From the NCBI GenBank assembly GCA_023145655.1, contig JAGLDI010000114.1, positions 1-6,027 of the forward strand: DNA of 6,027 nt. The letters run 5' to 3'. Source of the stretch: Desulfuromusa sp. (GTDB taxonomy: Bacteria > Desulfobacterota > Desulfuromonadia > Desulfuromonadales > Geopsychrobacteraceae). Positions 1-6,027 of this stretch are shown in pieces (the first letter of the stretch is position 1; each line of letters starts with the position of its first letter). Under the pieces are notes generated by a model that was not told the DNA's origin, searched no databases, and saw nothing but the letters and a program-made list of their open reading frames with translations. The position numbers and the translations under genes were made by a program.

Positions 1-1566
1 GAAGAAGAGATTCTTTCACACCTTGCCCGGTTATTGATCCCAAAGACCAATCCATATCATGATTGGCTTAAAACAGTGATTGACGATGCCTACCAGCGCT
101 TGCTGGCACCATCGATTGAGGTAGAGCTACGGCTACAGGCAAAACAAGCTGCCGATACAGAAGCAATCCGGGTATTTAGCAAAAACCTGCGTAACCTGCT
201 ACTCGCTCCACCAGCCGGCAACTTTCGGGTCCTTGGGGTTGACCCAGGCTTGCGAACCGGGTCCAAGTTAGCAGTGGTCGATCAGACTGGTCGCTTCCTT
301 GACCATGTCACAATCTATCCTCATACCGGTCGAGGGCGGGTAGAAGAAGCACAGCAAATGCTCCTTAGCCTGATTAAGAAACATCGGGTTGAGATGGTGG
401 CCATCGGCAACGGAACAGCTGGTCGTGAGATGGATCGGTTGGTAAAGCAATGCCTCAAAGAGACGGGGATAAAGCTACCGGTGGTGATGGTCAGCGAAGC
501 GGGCGCCAGTGTCTATTCTGCCTCCGATATAGCCCGTGAAGAATTTCCCGATCTCGACTTGACGGTGCGGGGGGCAATCTCCATTGCCCGGCGGCTGCAA
601 GACCCGCTGGCTGAGCTGGTTAAAGTTGACCCTAAAAGTATCGGGGTGGGACAATACCAGCACGACGTCGCTCAAACTGCCTTGAAAAAAGCCCTGGGAG
701 AAGTCATCGAATCCTGTGTCAACTATGTCGGAGTTGATCTGAATACAACCAGTTGGGCATTGCTTAGCTTTGTTTCCGGAATCAGTGAGTCACTGGCAAA
801 ATTGATCGTGAGCTACCGGGATGAGAACGGGGAGTTCAAACAACGCAAACAGCTCCTCAAGGTTCCACGCTTTGGACAAAAAGCCTTTGAGCAGGCAGCT
901 GGTTTTTTACGGATCCGCGCTGCTGAGCACCTTTTGGACAATACTGCTGTTCACCCGGAACGCTATCAATTGGTACAACAGATGGCCACCGATGCCGGAG
1001 TTGATTTACCCACATTAGTTGCCGATCCAGCACTATTGGACGCCATCGACCTCAACCGCTATGTCTCAACAGATGTTGGCTTACCAACTCTGCATGACAT
1101 TATCAGCGAACTTAAAAAACCGGGGCGTGACCCACGTGAAATATTTGTTTCTACCAGCTTTCGTGAAGATGTGATGGAGATTAAAGACATTCAGGAAGGG
1201 ATGGTTTTAAATGGCACCATAACTAACGTCGCCGCTTTCGGTGCATTTGTTGATATCGGAGTTCATCAGGATGGATTAGTCCATATCAGCCAGCTTGCCG
1301 ACCGGTTTGTCAAAGATCCCAACGATGTGGCAAAGGTTGGGCAGCAGGTTCAGGTTCGTGTCCTCGAGGTTGACTTGCAGCGAAAACGGATATCGTTAAC
1401 CATGAAGCGGGACGGGGAACAAATAAATAAAACCACTGGGATACAAAAAAAGAGAAAGCCTGAACGGGTCAAAGTCAAAGTTAAAGCAGGACAAACCCAA
1501 GATACCCACAGTAGTCTGGCAGCCGCGCTGCAAAAATCTGGATTTCGGGTAAAAAGGGGAAAATGA
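1..1566 (+). CDS. tex: Tex-family RNA-binding transcription accessory protein (5' partial)
   Basis: This is the C-terminal 521 residues of a Tex protein; the frame is open to base 1, so the true start lies upstream. Full-length Tex proteins are about 720-780 residues, so roughly the first 200-250 are missing. Counting from the first visible codon, residues about 75-215 form the YqgF/RNase H-like domain, with GVDPGLRTG near 79, AIGNGTAGRE near 134 and a long conserved stretch ending GVGQYQHDV near 223. VGVDLNTTS (about 243) and FVSGIS begin the helix-hairpin-helix region, which continues through VPRFGQKAFEQAAGFLRI. An S1 RNA-binding domain follows at about 400-468 (bases 1198-1407), with GTITNVAAFGAFVDIG and GLVHISQ. 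The tail is Lys/Arg-rich. By family knowledge Tex is a cytoplasmic nucleic-acid-binding protein affecting transcription; the YqgF fold is generally thought not to be nucleolytic there. No frameshift is seen. The family call is very secure. Confidence 0.96.
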   Translation, partial: EEEILSHLARLLIPKTNPYHDWLKTVIDDAYQRLLAPSIEVELRLQAKQAADTEAIRVFSKNLRNLLLAPPAGNFRVLGVDPGLRTGSKLAVVDQTGRFLDHVTIYPHTGRGRVEEAQQMLLSLIKKHRVEMVAIGNGTAGREMDRLVKQCLKETGIKLPVVMVSEAGASVYSASDIAREEFPDLDLTVRGAISIARRLQDPLAELVKVDPKSIGVGQYQHDVAQTALKKALGEVIESCVNYVGVDLNTTSWALLSFVSGISESLAKLIVSYRDENGEFKQRKQLLKVPRFGQKAFEQAAGFLRIRAAEHLLDNTAVHPERYQLVQQMATDAGVDLPTLVADPALLDAIDLNRYVSTDVGLPTLHDIISELKKPGRDPREIFVSTSFREDVMEIKDIQEGMVLNGTITNVAAFGAFVDIGVHQDGLVHISQLADRFVKDPNDVAKVGQQVQVRVLEVDLQRKRISLTMKRDGEQINKTTGIQKKRKPERVKVKVKAGQTQDTHSSLAAALQKSGFRVKRGK

Positions 1567-1608
1567 CCAAAAAGAATAAACCCGGAGGTATAAAAACCCA
1601 TCCGACAA

Positions 1609-1637
1609 GTTATAGCAAGACGACTTAGCGGTATAAT
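1609..1637 (+). promoter_or_regulatory. Possible sigma70-type promoter for the CBS-permease pair
   Basis: A perfect -10 hexamer TATAAT lies at 1632-1637. At the preferred 17-base spacing the upstream hexamer is GTTATA (1609-1614), which matches only three of six -35 positions, and there is no extended TGn element. Initiation would fall near 1643-1645, giving a leader of about 28 bases before the CBS gene. The location in the only long gap of the rightward group supports it, and no terminator is visible after tex. Read-through from tex therefore remains possible. The weak -35 keeps confidence low. Confidence 0.35.
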
Positions 1638-1671
1638 TCCATCGACAATTATCAAAAAAGAGAGGAACCCT

Positions 1672-2163
1672 ATGGACGTTGCAAAGAGTATGAGGACAAA
1701 ACTGATTATCGCCAGACCGGACTCCGACTACAAGAGTCTGCTATGTAAAATTACAAGCTCCACTCCACGGCAGATCTACATTGTGGATGAGAATTATAAA
1801 TTGCTCGGAATTGTCACCTCCCTGGATCTTCTCAAAGAGGTGATGCCATCCTATATGAACGCAGATCTGGCTCGTTCCCTGACCGATGGGGCTGACCTAC
1901 TCCAGAAACAGGTTGAAAAGGTTAAAGACAAGTGTGCCAGTGAGATCATGACCACAAAAATTAAATTTCTACGCCCTGAGGATCAACTCTTTGAGGCTAA
2001 TGCCCTGATTGCCGAGACCGGTTTTAACACTCTGCCCGTTCTTGATGAAGATGGAAAAATCCTTGGAGAGATTTCTCGTCGGGACATTATGATAAGGCTG
2101 ATCAACAACTGTACAGATTTCAACCATAATGACGAAACACTTGTGGATCTCTCATTACTCTAG
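1672..2163 (+). CDS. Two-CBS-domain protein, putative nucleotide-sensing regulator
   Basis: This is a 163-residue soluble protein that is essentially a Bateman pair. CBS1 spans about residues 4-60, with the typical core IYIVDENYKLLGIVTSLDLLKE. CBS2 spans about 89-145, starting at ASEIMTTKIKFLRPEDQ and ending LGEISRRDIMIRL. They are joined by a polar, partly helical linker (about 61-88). There is no signal peptide, membrane segment or attached catalytic domain. The ATG has a good ribosome site, AGAGGA at 1661-1666, five bases upstream. CBS pairs commonly bind AMP, ATP or S-adenosylmethionine and control a partner protein; the ligand cannot be read from this sequence. The permease gene begins 41 bases downstream on the same strand, so the two are probably co-transcribed. 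My inference is that this protein modulates the transporter. A general stand-alone CBS protein with an unrelated target is the alternative. Confidence 0.9.
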   Translation: MDVAKSMRTKLIIARPDSDYKSLLCKITSSTPRQIYIVDENYKLLGIVTSLDLLKEVMPSYMNADLARSLTDGADLLQKQVEKVKDKCASEIMTTKIKFLRPEDQLFEANALIAETGFNTLPVLDEDGKILGEISRRDIMIRLINNCTDFNHNDETLVDLSLL

Positions 2164-2204
2164 CCTTAATGATGTGCCGACCATTCTATAAATAGGAGCA
2201 ACTC

Positions 2205-3545
2205 ATGTTCTGGGTAGCAACAACAATATTTCTGGTAGCATACGCGCTTATTATCTCTGAAAAAATCCACAAAACCAAAGTTGCCCTGTTTGGCGCAGCA
2301 CTCATCCTGATCACCAAAGTTCTGCTGCAGGAAGAAGCATTTCACAATATGGAGCTTGGTGTTGACTGGAATGTTATTTTTCTCCTCATTTCGATGATGA
2401 TTATCATCAATATCATGACAAAAACCGGGGTTTTCCAGTACGTTGCGATCAAATGTGCCAAGCTGGCAAAAGGGGAACCGTTCCGGCTTATGATGCTGTT
2501 TGCAATCATCACTGCTGTCGGCTCTGCCTTTCTTGATAATGTCACTACGGTTCTCCTCCTGGTACCGGTGACACTCTTCATCGCTGACCAGCTGGAGATC
2601 AATCCCATCCCCTACCTGATTACTGAAGCTATGGCATCTAACATCGGTGGCACTGCGACCATGATCGGTGACCCCCCAAACATCATGATTGCCTCAAAAG
2701 CCGGGCTCGATTTTATGGATTTTATTGTCCATTTGACTCCAGCGATCATTATTATTTTTCTTTTCTGGATGCTGGCGTGGAAAATAATTTTTGGCAACCG
2801 ACTGCATGTCCGGGAGGAGCTCAAGAAAAGGGTGATGACTCTGCAGGAAAAGGAACAGATCAAAGATGTCGTACTGCTGAAGAAATCATTGGTCGTTCTG
2901 GGTCTGACCATTCTGGGCTTTATGCTACACGGATTTTTCCACTATGAGCCCGCTACAGTTGCCCTGATGGGGGCCACCACCCTGCTGCTTATTTCTGGAG
3001 AAGAACCTCAGAGTATCCTTGCCGAAGTGGAGTGGCCAACAATTTTCTTTTTCATTGGTCTGTTTATCATCATCGGCGGGATCGTCAAGGTCGGATTAGT
3101 CGCGGATATGTCACAGGCAATGATTGCCGTCACCAACCCACAACCAGAAAACATGACGCTGCTGGCAATGGTCATGCTCTGGTTCTCGGCCATCAGCTCT
3201 GCAGTTGTCGACAATATTCCCTTTGTTGCCACAATGAATCCACTGCTCATCGATATGATTCATAAGGTCTACGATCTGCCACCGGGAACCGCAACGGGCG
3301 AGCATATTCAGCATCTGGCAATGATGCCGGTCTGGTGGTCTCTGGCTCTGGGAGCCTGTCTCGGTGGTAATGGCTCCCCTATCGGGGCCTCGGCCAATGT
3401 TATTGTGGTTGGTCTGAGTGAAAAGGCGGGACATAAAATCAGCTTCGGCCAGTTTCTCAAGTATGGTATCCCCGTCATGATCTTCACGGTTTTTTTGTCG
3501 ATGATCTATGTCTACGTTCGCTACTATATCCTCAAATGGTATTAA
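2205..3545 (+). CDS. ArsB/NhaD-type ion transporter superfamily permease
   Basis: This 446-residue polytopic inner-membrane protein has about 11-12 hydrophobic segments and a charged cytoplasmic-type loop at about 194-228 (many Lys/Glu/Arg) dividing it into halves. The halves repeat key motifs: SAFLDNVTT (107-115) matches SAVVDNIPF (332-340), and GGTATMIGDPPN (148-159) matches GGNGSPIGASAN (387-398). This twofold repeat with paired Asp-Asn motifs (D111, D336) and Gly-rich re-entrant-like loops is characteristic of the ion transporter superfamily that includes ArsB, NhaD, CitM and the SLC13 and P-protein groups. Such proteins move anions or exchange Na+/H+. The substrate cannot be assigned, and there is no arsR, arsC or other arsenic gene nearby to support arsenite export. 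The ATG follows AGGAG (2194-2198) by six bases. It probably shares a transcript with the upstream CBS gene and is followed by a strong terminator. The superfamily call is secure; the substrate is unknown. Confidence 0.92.
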   Translation: MFWVATTIFLVAYALIISEKIHKTKVALFGAALILITKVLLQEEAFHNMELGVDWNVIFLLISMMIIINIMTKTGVFQYVAIKCAKLAKGEPFRLMMLFAIITAVGSAFLDNVTTVLLLVPVTLFIADQLEINPIPYLITEAMASNIGGTATMIGDPPNIMIASKAGLDFMDFIVHLTPAIIIIFLFWMLAWKIIFGNRLHVREELKKRVMTLQEKEQIKDVVLLKKSLVVLGLTILGFMLHGFFHYEPATVALMGATTLLLISGEEPQSILAEVEWPTIFFFIGLFIIIGGIVKVGLVADMSQAMIAVTNPQPENMTLLAMVMLWFSAISSAVVDNIPFVATMNPLLIDMIHKVYDLPPGTATGEHIQHLAMMPVWWSLALGACLGGNGSPIGASANVIVVGLSEKAGHKISFGQFLKYGIPVMIFTVFLSMIYVYVRYYILKWY

Positions 3546-3556
3546 CCCTCTCTGTG

Positions 3557-3597
3557 GATAAAAAAAGGCGGCCAGATAGCGGTCGCCTTTTTTTTTG
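3557..3597. terminator. Bidirectional intrinsic terminator between convergent genes
   Basis: A seven-base-pair GC-rich stem, GGCGGCC (3567-3573) with GGTCGCC (3581-3587), encloses a seven-base loop. It is flanked by seven A (3560-3566) and nine T (3588-3596). Read rightward, the stem is complete with one G-U pair and ends in a nine-U tract, starting 22 bases after the permease stop. Read leftward, the same position becomes an A-C mismatch and the U tract is seven long, so the hairpin should be somewhat weaker for dapL transcripts. It sits in the 69-base gap between the two stop codons, as expected for a shared terminator. Confidence 0.92.
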
Positions 3598-3614
3598 AAT
3601 TTTGTAAAAAGTTG

Positions 3615-4850
3615 TTACTTCCCCCATTTCTCCCTGATCCGTTGCACCGCTGTTTCAATATTCTCCCGGTCGCCAAAGGCCGAAAGACGGAAATATCCTT
3701 CACCGCTGGGGCCAAAGCCACTGCCGGGGGTACCAACGACGTAACATTCGTTCAGTAATTTGTCGAAGAAATCCCAACTACTCATCCCTTCCGGAGTTTT
3801 CAGCCAGATGTAGGGGGCATTGATGCCACCGAAACATTGAATCCCTGCAGCAGTCAGTCCTTCACGGATAATCCGGGCATTTTCCATATAAAAATCAATG
3901 ATCTCTTTAACCTGAGCCCACCCTTCATCACTGTATACAGCTGCGGCAGCTTTTTGTACCGGGTAGGATGCACCATTGAATTTGGTGCACTGCCGACGGT
4001 TCCAGAGTTTGTTGAAACTGTATTTTTCACCACTGGCAGTGGTTCCCATCAGTTCCTCCGGAACGACGGTCAGACCACAGCGAACCCCGGTAAAACCAGC
4101 GGTTTTAGAAAAAGAACGAAACTCAATAGCACATTGTTTAGCCCCCTCAATCTCGTAGATTGAATGGGGAATGTCAGGTTCAGTAATGAATGCTTCGTAA
4201 GCAGCATCAAACAAAATAACTGAGTCATTTTTAATAGCATAATCAACCCAGGCTTTTAACTGCTCTTTAGTAGCTACTGTCCCGGTTGGATTGTTGGGGT
4301 AGCAGAGATAGATAAGGTCGACTTTTTCACTTGGAAAATCGGGGTTAAATCCATTCTCTTCGGTGCAGGGCATATAGACCAGTCCATCATAATACCCCTG
4401 CTCATTGATGTCTCCACTTCGACCGACCATGACGTTAGTATCATTGTAGACCGGATAAACAGGATCACCGATCGCCACCTTGTTACCCAGATCAAAGATA
4501 TCAAGAATATTGCCACTGTCGCACTTAGATCCATCAGAAATAAACACTTCGGACGTTTTAAGCTCGACACCCAGTGGTTGGTAGGCTTTATCAATGATAA
4601 TTTGAGCAAGCCAGTCATAGCCCTGCTCAGGACCATAACCATGAAAAGTGCTTTGATCAGCCATCTCATCAACCCCCCGATGAAAGGCCTTGAGTACCGC
4701 AGGAACCAGTGGTTTAGTCACATCACCAATACCAAGGCGGATCACATTGGCACCTGGATTGGCAGCGGTAAATTCATTAACCCGACGACTGATTTCAGGA
4801 AAAAGGTACCCCGCTTGAAGCTTGAGATAATTATCATTGATACGTGCCAT
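3615..4850 (-). CDS. dapL: LL-diaminopimelate aminotransferase
   Basis: This 411-residue fold-type I PLP enzyme (EC 2.6.1.83) converts tetrahydrodipicolinate and glutamate to LL-2,6-diaminopimelate and 2-oxoglutarate in one cytosolic step. It thereby bypasses the succinylase (DapD/C/E) or acetylase branches. Visible landmarks are GIGDVTKPL (40-48), [10 protein letters not shown] (72-81), [10 protein letters not shown] (105-114), DPVYPVY (129-135), CYPNNPTG (183-190, cofactor Asn187), FDAAYEAF (214-221, Asp215 facing the pyridine nitrogen), [14 protein letters not shown] (246-259, Schiff-base Lys249 and phosphate-binding Arg257) and FRLSAFG (387-393, carboxylate-binding Arg388). Length and the N-terminal [17 protein letters not shown] fit the plant/chlamydial-like DapL1 class at full length. 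The ATG is preceded by GGAGAG at 4857-4862 with six-base spacing. It lies 81 bases downstream of dapB on the same strand and is the last gene before the shared terminator. No key residue is missing. Confidence 0.97.
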   Translation of the reverse strand: MARINDNYLKLQAGYLFPEISRRVNEFTAANPGANVIRLGIGDVTKPLVPAVLKAFHRGVDEMADQSTFHGYGPEQGYDWLAQIIIDKAYQPLGVELKTSEVFISDGSKCDSGNILDIFDLGNKVAIGDPVYPVYNDTNVMVGRSGDINEQGYYDGLVYMPCTEENGFNPDFPSEKVDLIYLCYPNNPTGTVATKEQLKAWVDYAIKNDSVILFDAAYEAFITEPDIPHSIYEIEGAKQCAIEFRSFSKTAGFTGVRCGLTVVPEELMGTTASGEKYSFNKLWNRRQCTKFNGASYPVQKAAAAVYSDEGWAQVKEIIDFYMENARIIREGLTAAGIQCFGGINAPYIWLKTPEGMSSWDFFDKLLNECYVVGTPGSGFGPSGEGYFRLSAFGDRENIETAVQRIREKWGK

Positions 4851-4931
4851 ATAAATCTCTCCAAATTATTAATCCACAAAGAGCGGTAAAGTAACCACCC
4901 TACTGTCAGATATTTTTTTCGTCATTTATTA
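4851..4931 (-). other. dapB-dapL spacer with an 18-codon open frame
   Basis: The gap holds the dapL ribosome site (GGAGAG, 4857-4862) and a tiny ATG-to-TAA frame on the minus strand, 4925 down to 4869, reading MTKKISDSRVVTLPLFVD. The frame has no Shine-Dalgarno sequence upstream, so it may well be chance. A weak five-pair hairpin (4883-4898) lacks a U-tract. I see no convincing promoter or terminator here, which is consistent with dapL being transcribed together with dapB. Confidence 0.3.
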
Positions 4932-5732
4932 TCAGCTTAAACCCAACACGTCCTGCATATCGAAAAGCCCGGAAGATTTCCCCTCCAGCCATTGACATGC
5001 ACGTACCGCCCCACGGGCGAACATGTCACGGCTCATTGCCCGGTGGCTGATCTCTATCCGTTCTCCCATACCGATAAAATAGACGGTATGTTCACCCACA
5101 ATATCTCCCCCACGAACCGTTTGCATCCCAATTTCTTTTTTAGTCCGCTCTCCGCACATCCCCTCACGGTGATAATTGGCTACCCGGTTATAATCACGCC
5201 CCAGAGTTTCTGCGACAATTTCGCCCATCCGAACCGCCGTTCCGGAAGGGGAATCCTTCTTCTTGTTGTGGTGCAGTTCAACAACTTCGACGTCAAAATC
5301 ATCGCCGAGAATTTTAGCCGTCTCCTTGAGCAGTTTAAAGCAGGCATTGACCCCAACACTCATATTGGGAGCGAGGACAATTGGAATCTGTTCTGCATAT
5401 TTTTCCACTGCAGTTTTCTGCTCAGGGGTGAAACCTGTCGAGCCACTGACTACCATTTTTCCGAACTTGGCACAGATTTCCAGATTGTTCAGTGTCACCT
5501 CAGGAAAGGTAAAATCGATCAGAATATCGGCTGTTTTCATTGCGGCAGCAAGGTCATCAGTAATCGGCACTCCCAGTTCTCCAACGGCGGCAAGCAATCC
5601 GGCATCTGTGCCAATCTGAGGGTGTCCTGGGCGCTCTATTGCACCAGTCAGCTCTAATCCATCTGCGGCCTTGACTGCTTGAATTAAACGACCACCCATA
5701 CGACCGGCAGCCCCGACAACAGTAACTTTCAT
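4932..5732 (-). CDS. dapB: 4-hydroxy-tetrahydrodipicolinate reductase
   Basis: This 266-residue cytosolic enzyme (EC 1.17.1.8) reduces hydroxy-tetrahydrodipicolinate to tetrahydrodipicolinate with NAD(P)H, the step between DapA and DapL. The N-terminal Rossmann motif VVGAAGRMGGRL (5-16) and IERPGH (32-37) bind the cofactor; Glu33-Arg34 correspond to the E. coli Glu38-Arg39 pair, which suggests use of either NADH or NADPH. SGSTGF (96-101) and APNMSVGVN (121-129) follow. The family signature ELHHNKKKDSPSGTA (152-166) carries the catalytic His154 and Lys158, equivalent to E. coli His159 and Lys163, and the substrate-binding Gly164-Thr165. SVGVNACFKLL and the C-terminal SHRAMSRDMFARGA are also typical. 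Length is normal for the family (about 250-275). The ATG has AAGGGA (5741-5746) eight bases upstream, directly after the dapA stop. The 14-base gap to dapA indicates one operon. Confidence 0.97.
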   Translation of the reverse strand: MKVTVVGAAGRMGGRLIQAVKAADGLELTGAIERPGHPQIGTDAGLLAAVGELGVPITDDLAAAMKTADILIDFTFPEVTLNNLEICAKFGKMVVSGSTGFTPEQKTAVEKYAEQIPIVLAPNMSVGVNACFKLLKETAKILGDDFDVEVVELHHNKKKDSPSGTAVRMGEIVAETLGRDYNRVANYHREGMCGERTKKEIGMQTVRGGDIVGEHTVYFIGMGERIEISHRAMSRDMFARGAVRACQWLEGKSSGLFDMQDVLGLS

Positions 5733-5746
5733 ACCATTAATCCCTT

Positions 5747-6027
5747 TTACTTGATCAAATTGTGCTTACGCAACACCACTTGTAACTTTTCCAGAGTATC
5801 TGCCTGCATTGCAACCAGAGGGAGACGAACATCAGTTTGACATTTTCCCATCAGAGCGGCCGCCGTTTTGACCGGAACCGGATTTGACTCAATAAACATT
5901 GCCTGATGGACATCGAGAAGTTGTAAATGCAGCGTCTTCGCTTCATCCCAATACCCTTCCTGAATCGCTTCAACCATCCCCTTAACCTGCTTTGGCATAA
6001 TGTTCGCCGTCACCGAAATAACCCCTT
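5747..6027 (-). CDS. dapA: 4-hydroxy-tetrahydrodipicolinate synthase, C-terminal part
   Basis: Ninety-two C-terminal residues are visible; the frame runs off the right edge, so the start and about two thirds of the gene (family length about 290) lie outside. The visible part begins GVISVTAN, the conserved strand-end motif of the DapA TIM barrel, and includes ESNPVPVKTAAALMG, matching the family's NPIPVK segment, and the RLPL stretch of the C-terminal helical domain. The catalytic Schiff-base lysine and the Tyr pair are outside the window. DapA (EC 4.3.3.7) condenses pyruvate with aspartate 4-semialdehyde, the first committed step toward diaminopimelate and lysine. An apparent GTG start at 6013 is internal, lying in the middle of the conserved motif. 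Any lysine riboswitch or operon promoter would be upstream and is not visible. Confidence 0.95.
   Translation of the reverse strand, partial: GVISVTANIMPKQVKGMVEAIQEGYWDEAKTLHLQLLDVHQAMFIESNPVPVKTAAALMGKCQTDVRLPLVAMQADTLEKLQVVLRKHNLIK

Noticed and set aside
34..36. TTG as the start of tex
   Set aside because: The frame is open to base 1 and the preceding codons read as normal Tex sequence; the protein would lack the whole N-terminal region. The gene is simply cut by the window edge.
1581..1604. Imperfect inverted repeat after tex as its terminator
   Set aside because: The CGGA/TCCG arms are only four pairs with bulged inner pairing, and no T-run follows.
2185..2193. TCTATAAAT as a separate -10 box for the permease gene
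   Set aside because: Initiation there would start at or inside the ribosome-binding site, no -35 is present, and the 41-base gap fits co-transcription with the CBS gene.
4883..4898. Hairpin in the dapB-dapL spacer as an attenuator
   Set aside because: Only five pairs including a G-U, a six-base loop and no following U-tract; not distinguishable from chance.
4992..5657. A 221-codon open frame on the plus strand inside dapB
   Set aside because: It lies wholly antisense to dapB, which has every family motif; the plus-strand product is rich in His, Cys and Phe with no recognisable domain, as expected of a reverse-strand shadow.
6011..6013. GTG as a start codon for a short leftward gene
   Set aside because: It is the Val within the conserved DapA motif GVISVTAN, and the frame continues to the right edge, so this is an internal codon of dapA.

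Overview
The window holds six protein-coding genes in two converging groups, with an intrinsic terminator between them. Three genes read rightward: the 3' part of a tex-type RNA-binding protein gene, a small two-CBS-domain protein, and a 12-TM-class ion permease of the ArsB/NhaD (ion transporter) superfamily. Three read leftward and form a lysine/meso-diaminopimelate cluster, dapA (cut by the right edge), dapB and dapL. There are no tRNA or rRNA genes, insertion sequences, CRISPR arrays or phage genes, and the DNA is densely coding.

Organism: the sequence looks bacterial, with moderate GC and normal Shine-Dalgarno sites. The order dapA-dapB-dapL, with an LL-diaminopimelate aminotransferase in place of the succinylase steps, is the arrangement I recall from Geobacter and relatives. 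A Desulfuromonadales-type (former deltaproteobacterial) anaerobe is therefore my best guess. This is an inference from gene content and order, not a marker-gene identification.

Layout: bases 1-1566 are tex, missing its N-terminus. Bases 1567-1671 are a spacer with a possible promoter (perfect -10 TATAAT) and an unused strong Shine-Dalgarno-like GGAGGT. Bases 1672-2163 encode the CBS protein. After a 41-base gap, 2205-3545 encode the permease. Bases 3557-3597 are a hairpin flanked by an A-run and a T-run, serving the convergent ends of the permease and dapL. Then, on the minus strand, come dapL (3615-4850), an 81-base spacer with an 18-codon open frame, dapB (4932-5732), a 14-base gap, and dapA (5747 to the right edge).

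How the genes work together: DapA condenses pyruvate with aspartate semialdehyde, DapB reduces the product to tetrahydrodipicolinate, and DapL transaminates that directly to LL-diaminopimelate. The cluster thus supplies both cell wall and lysine precursors. The CBS protein and permease are probably co-transcribed, which suggests an adenine-nucleotide-sensing regulator paired with an ion or organic-anion transporter. That pair is the least characterised part of the window. I found no clear evidence of a wholly new system; most of the window is ordinary core-genome sequence.
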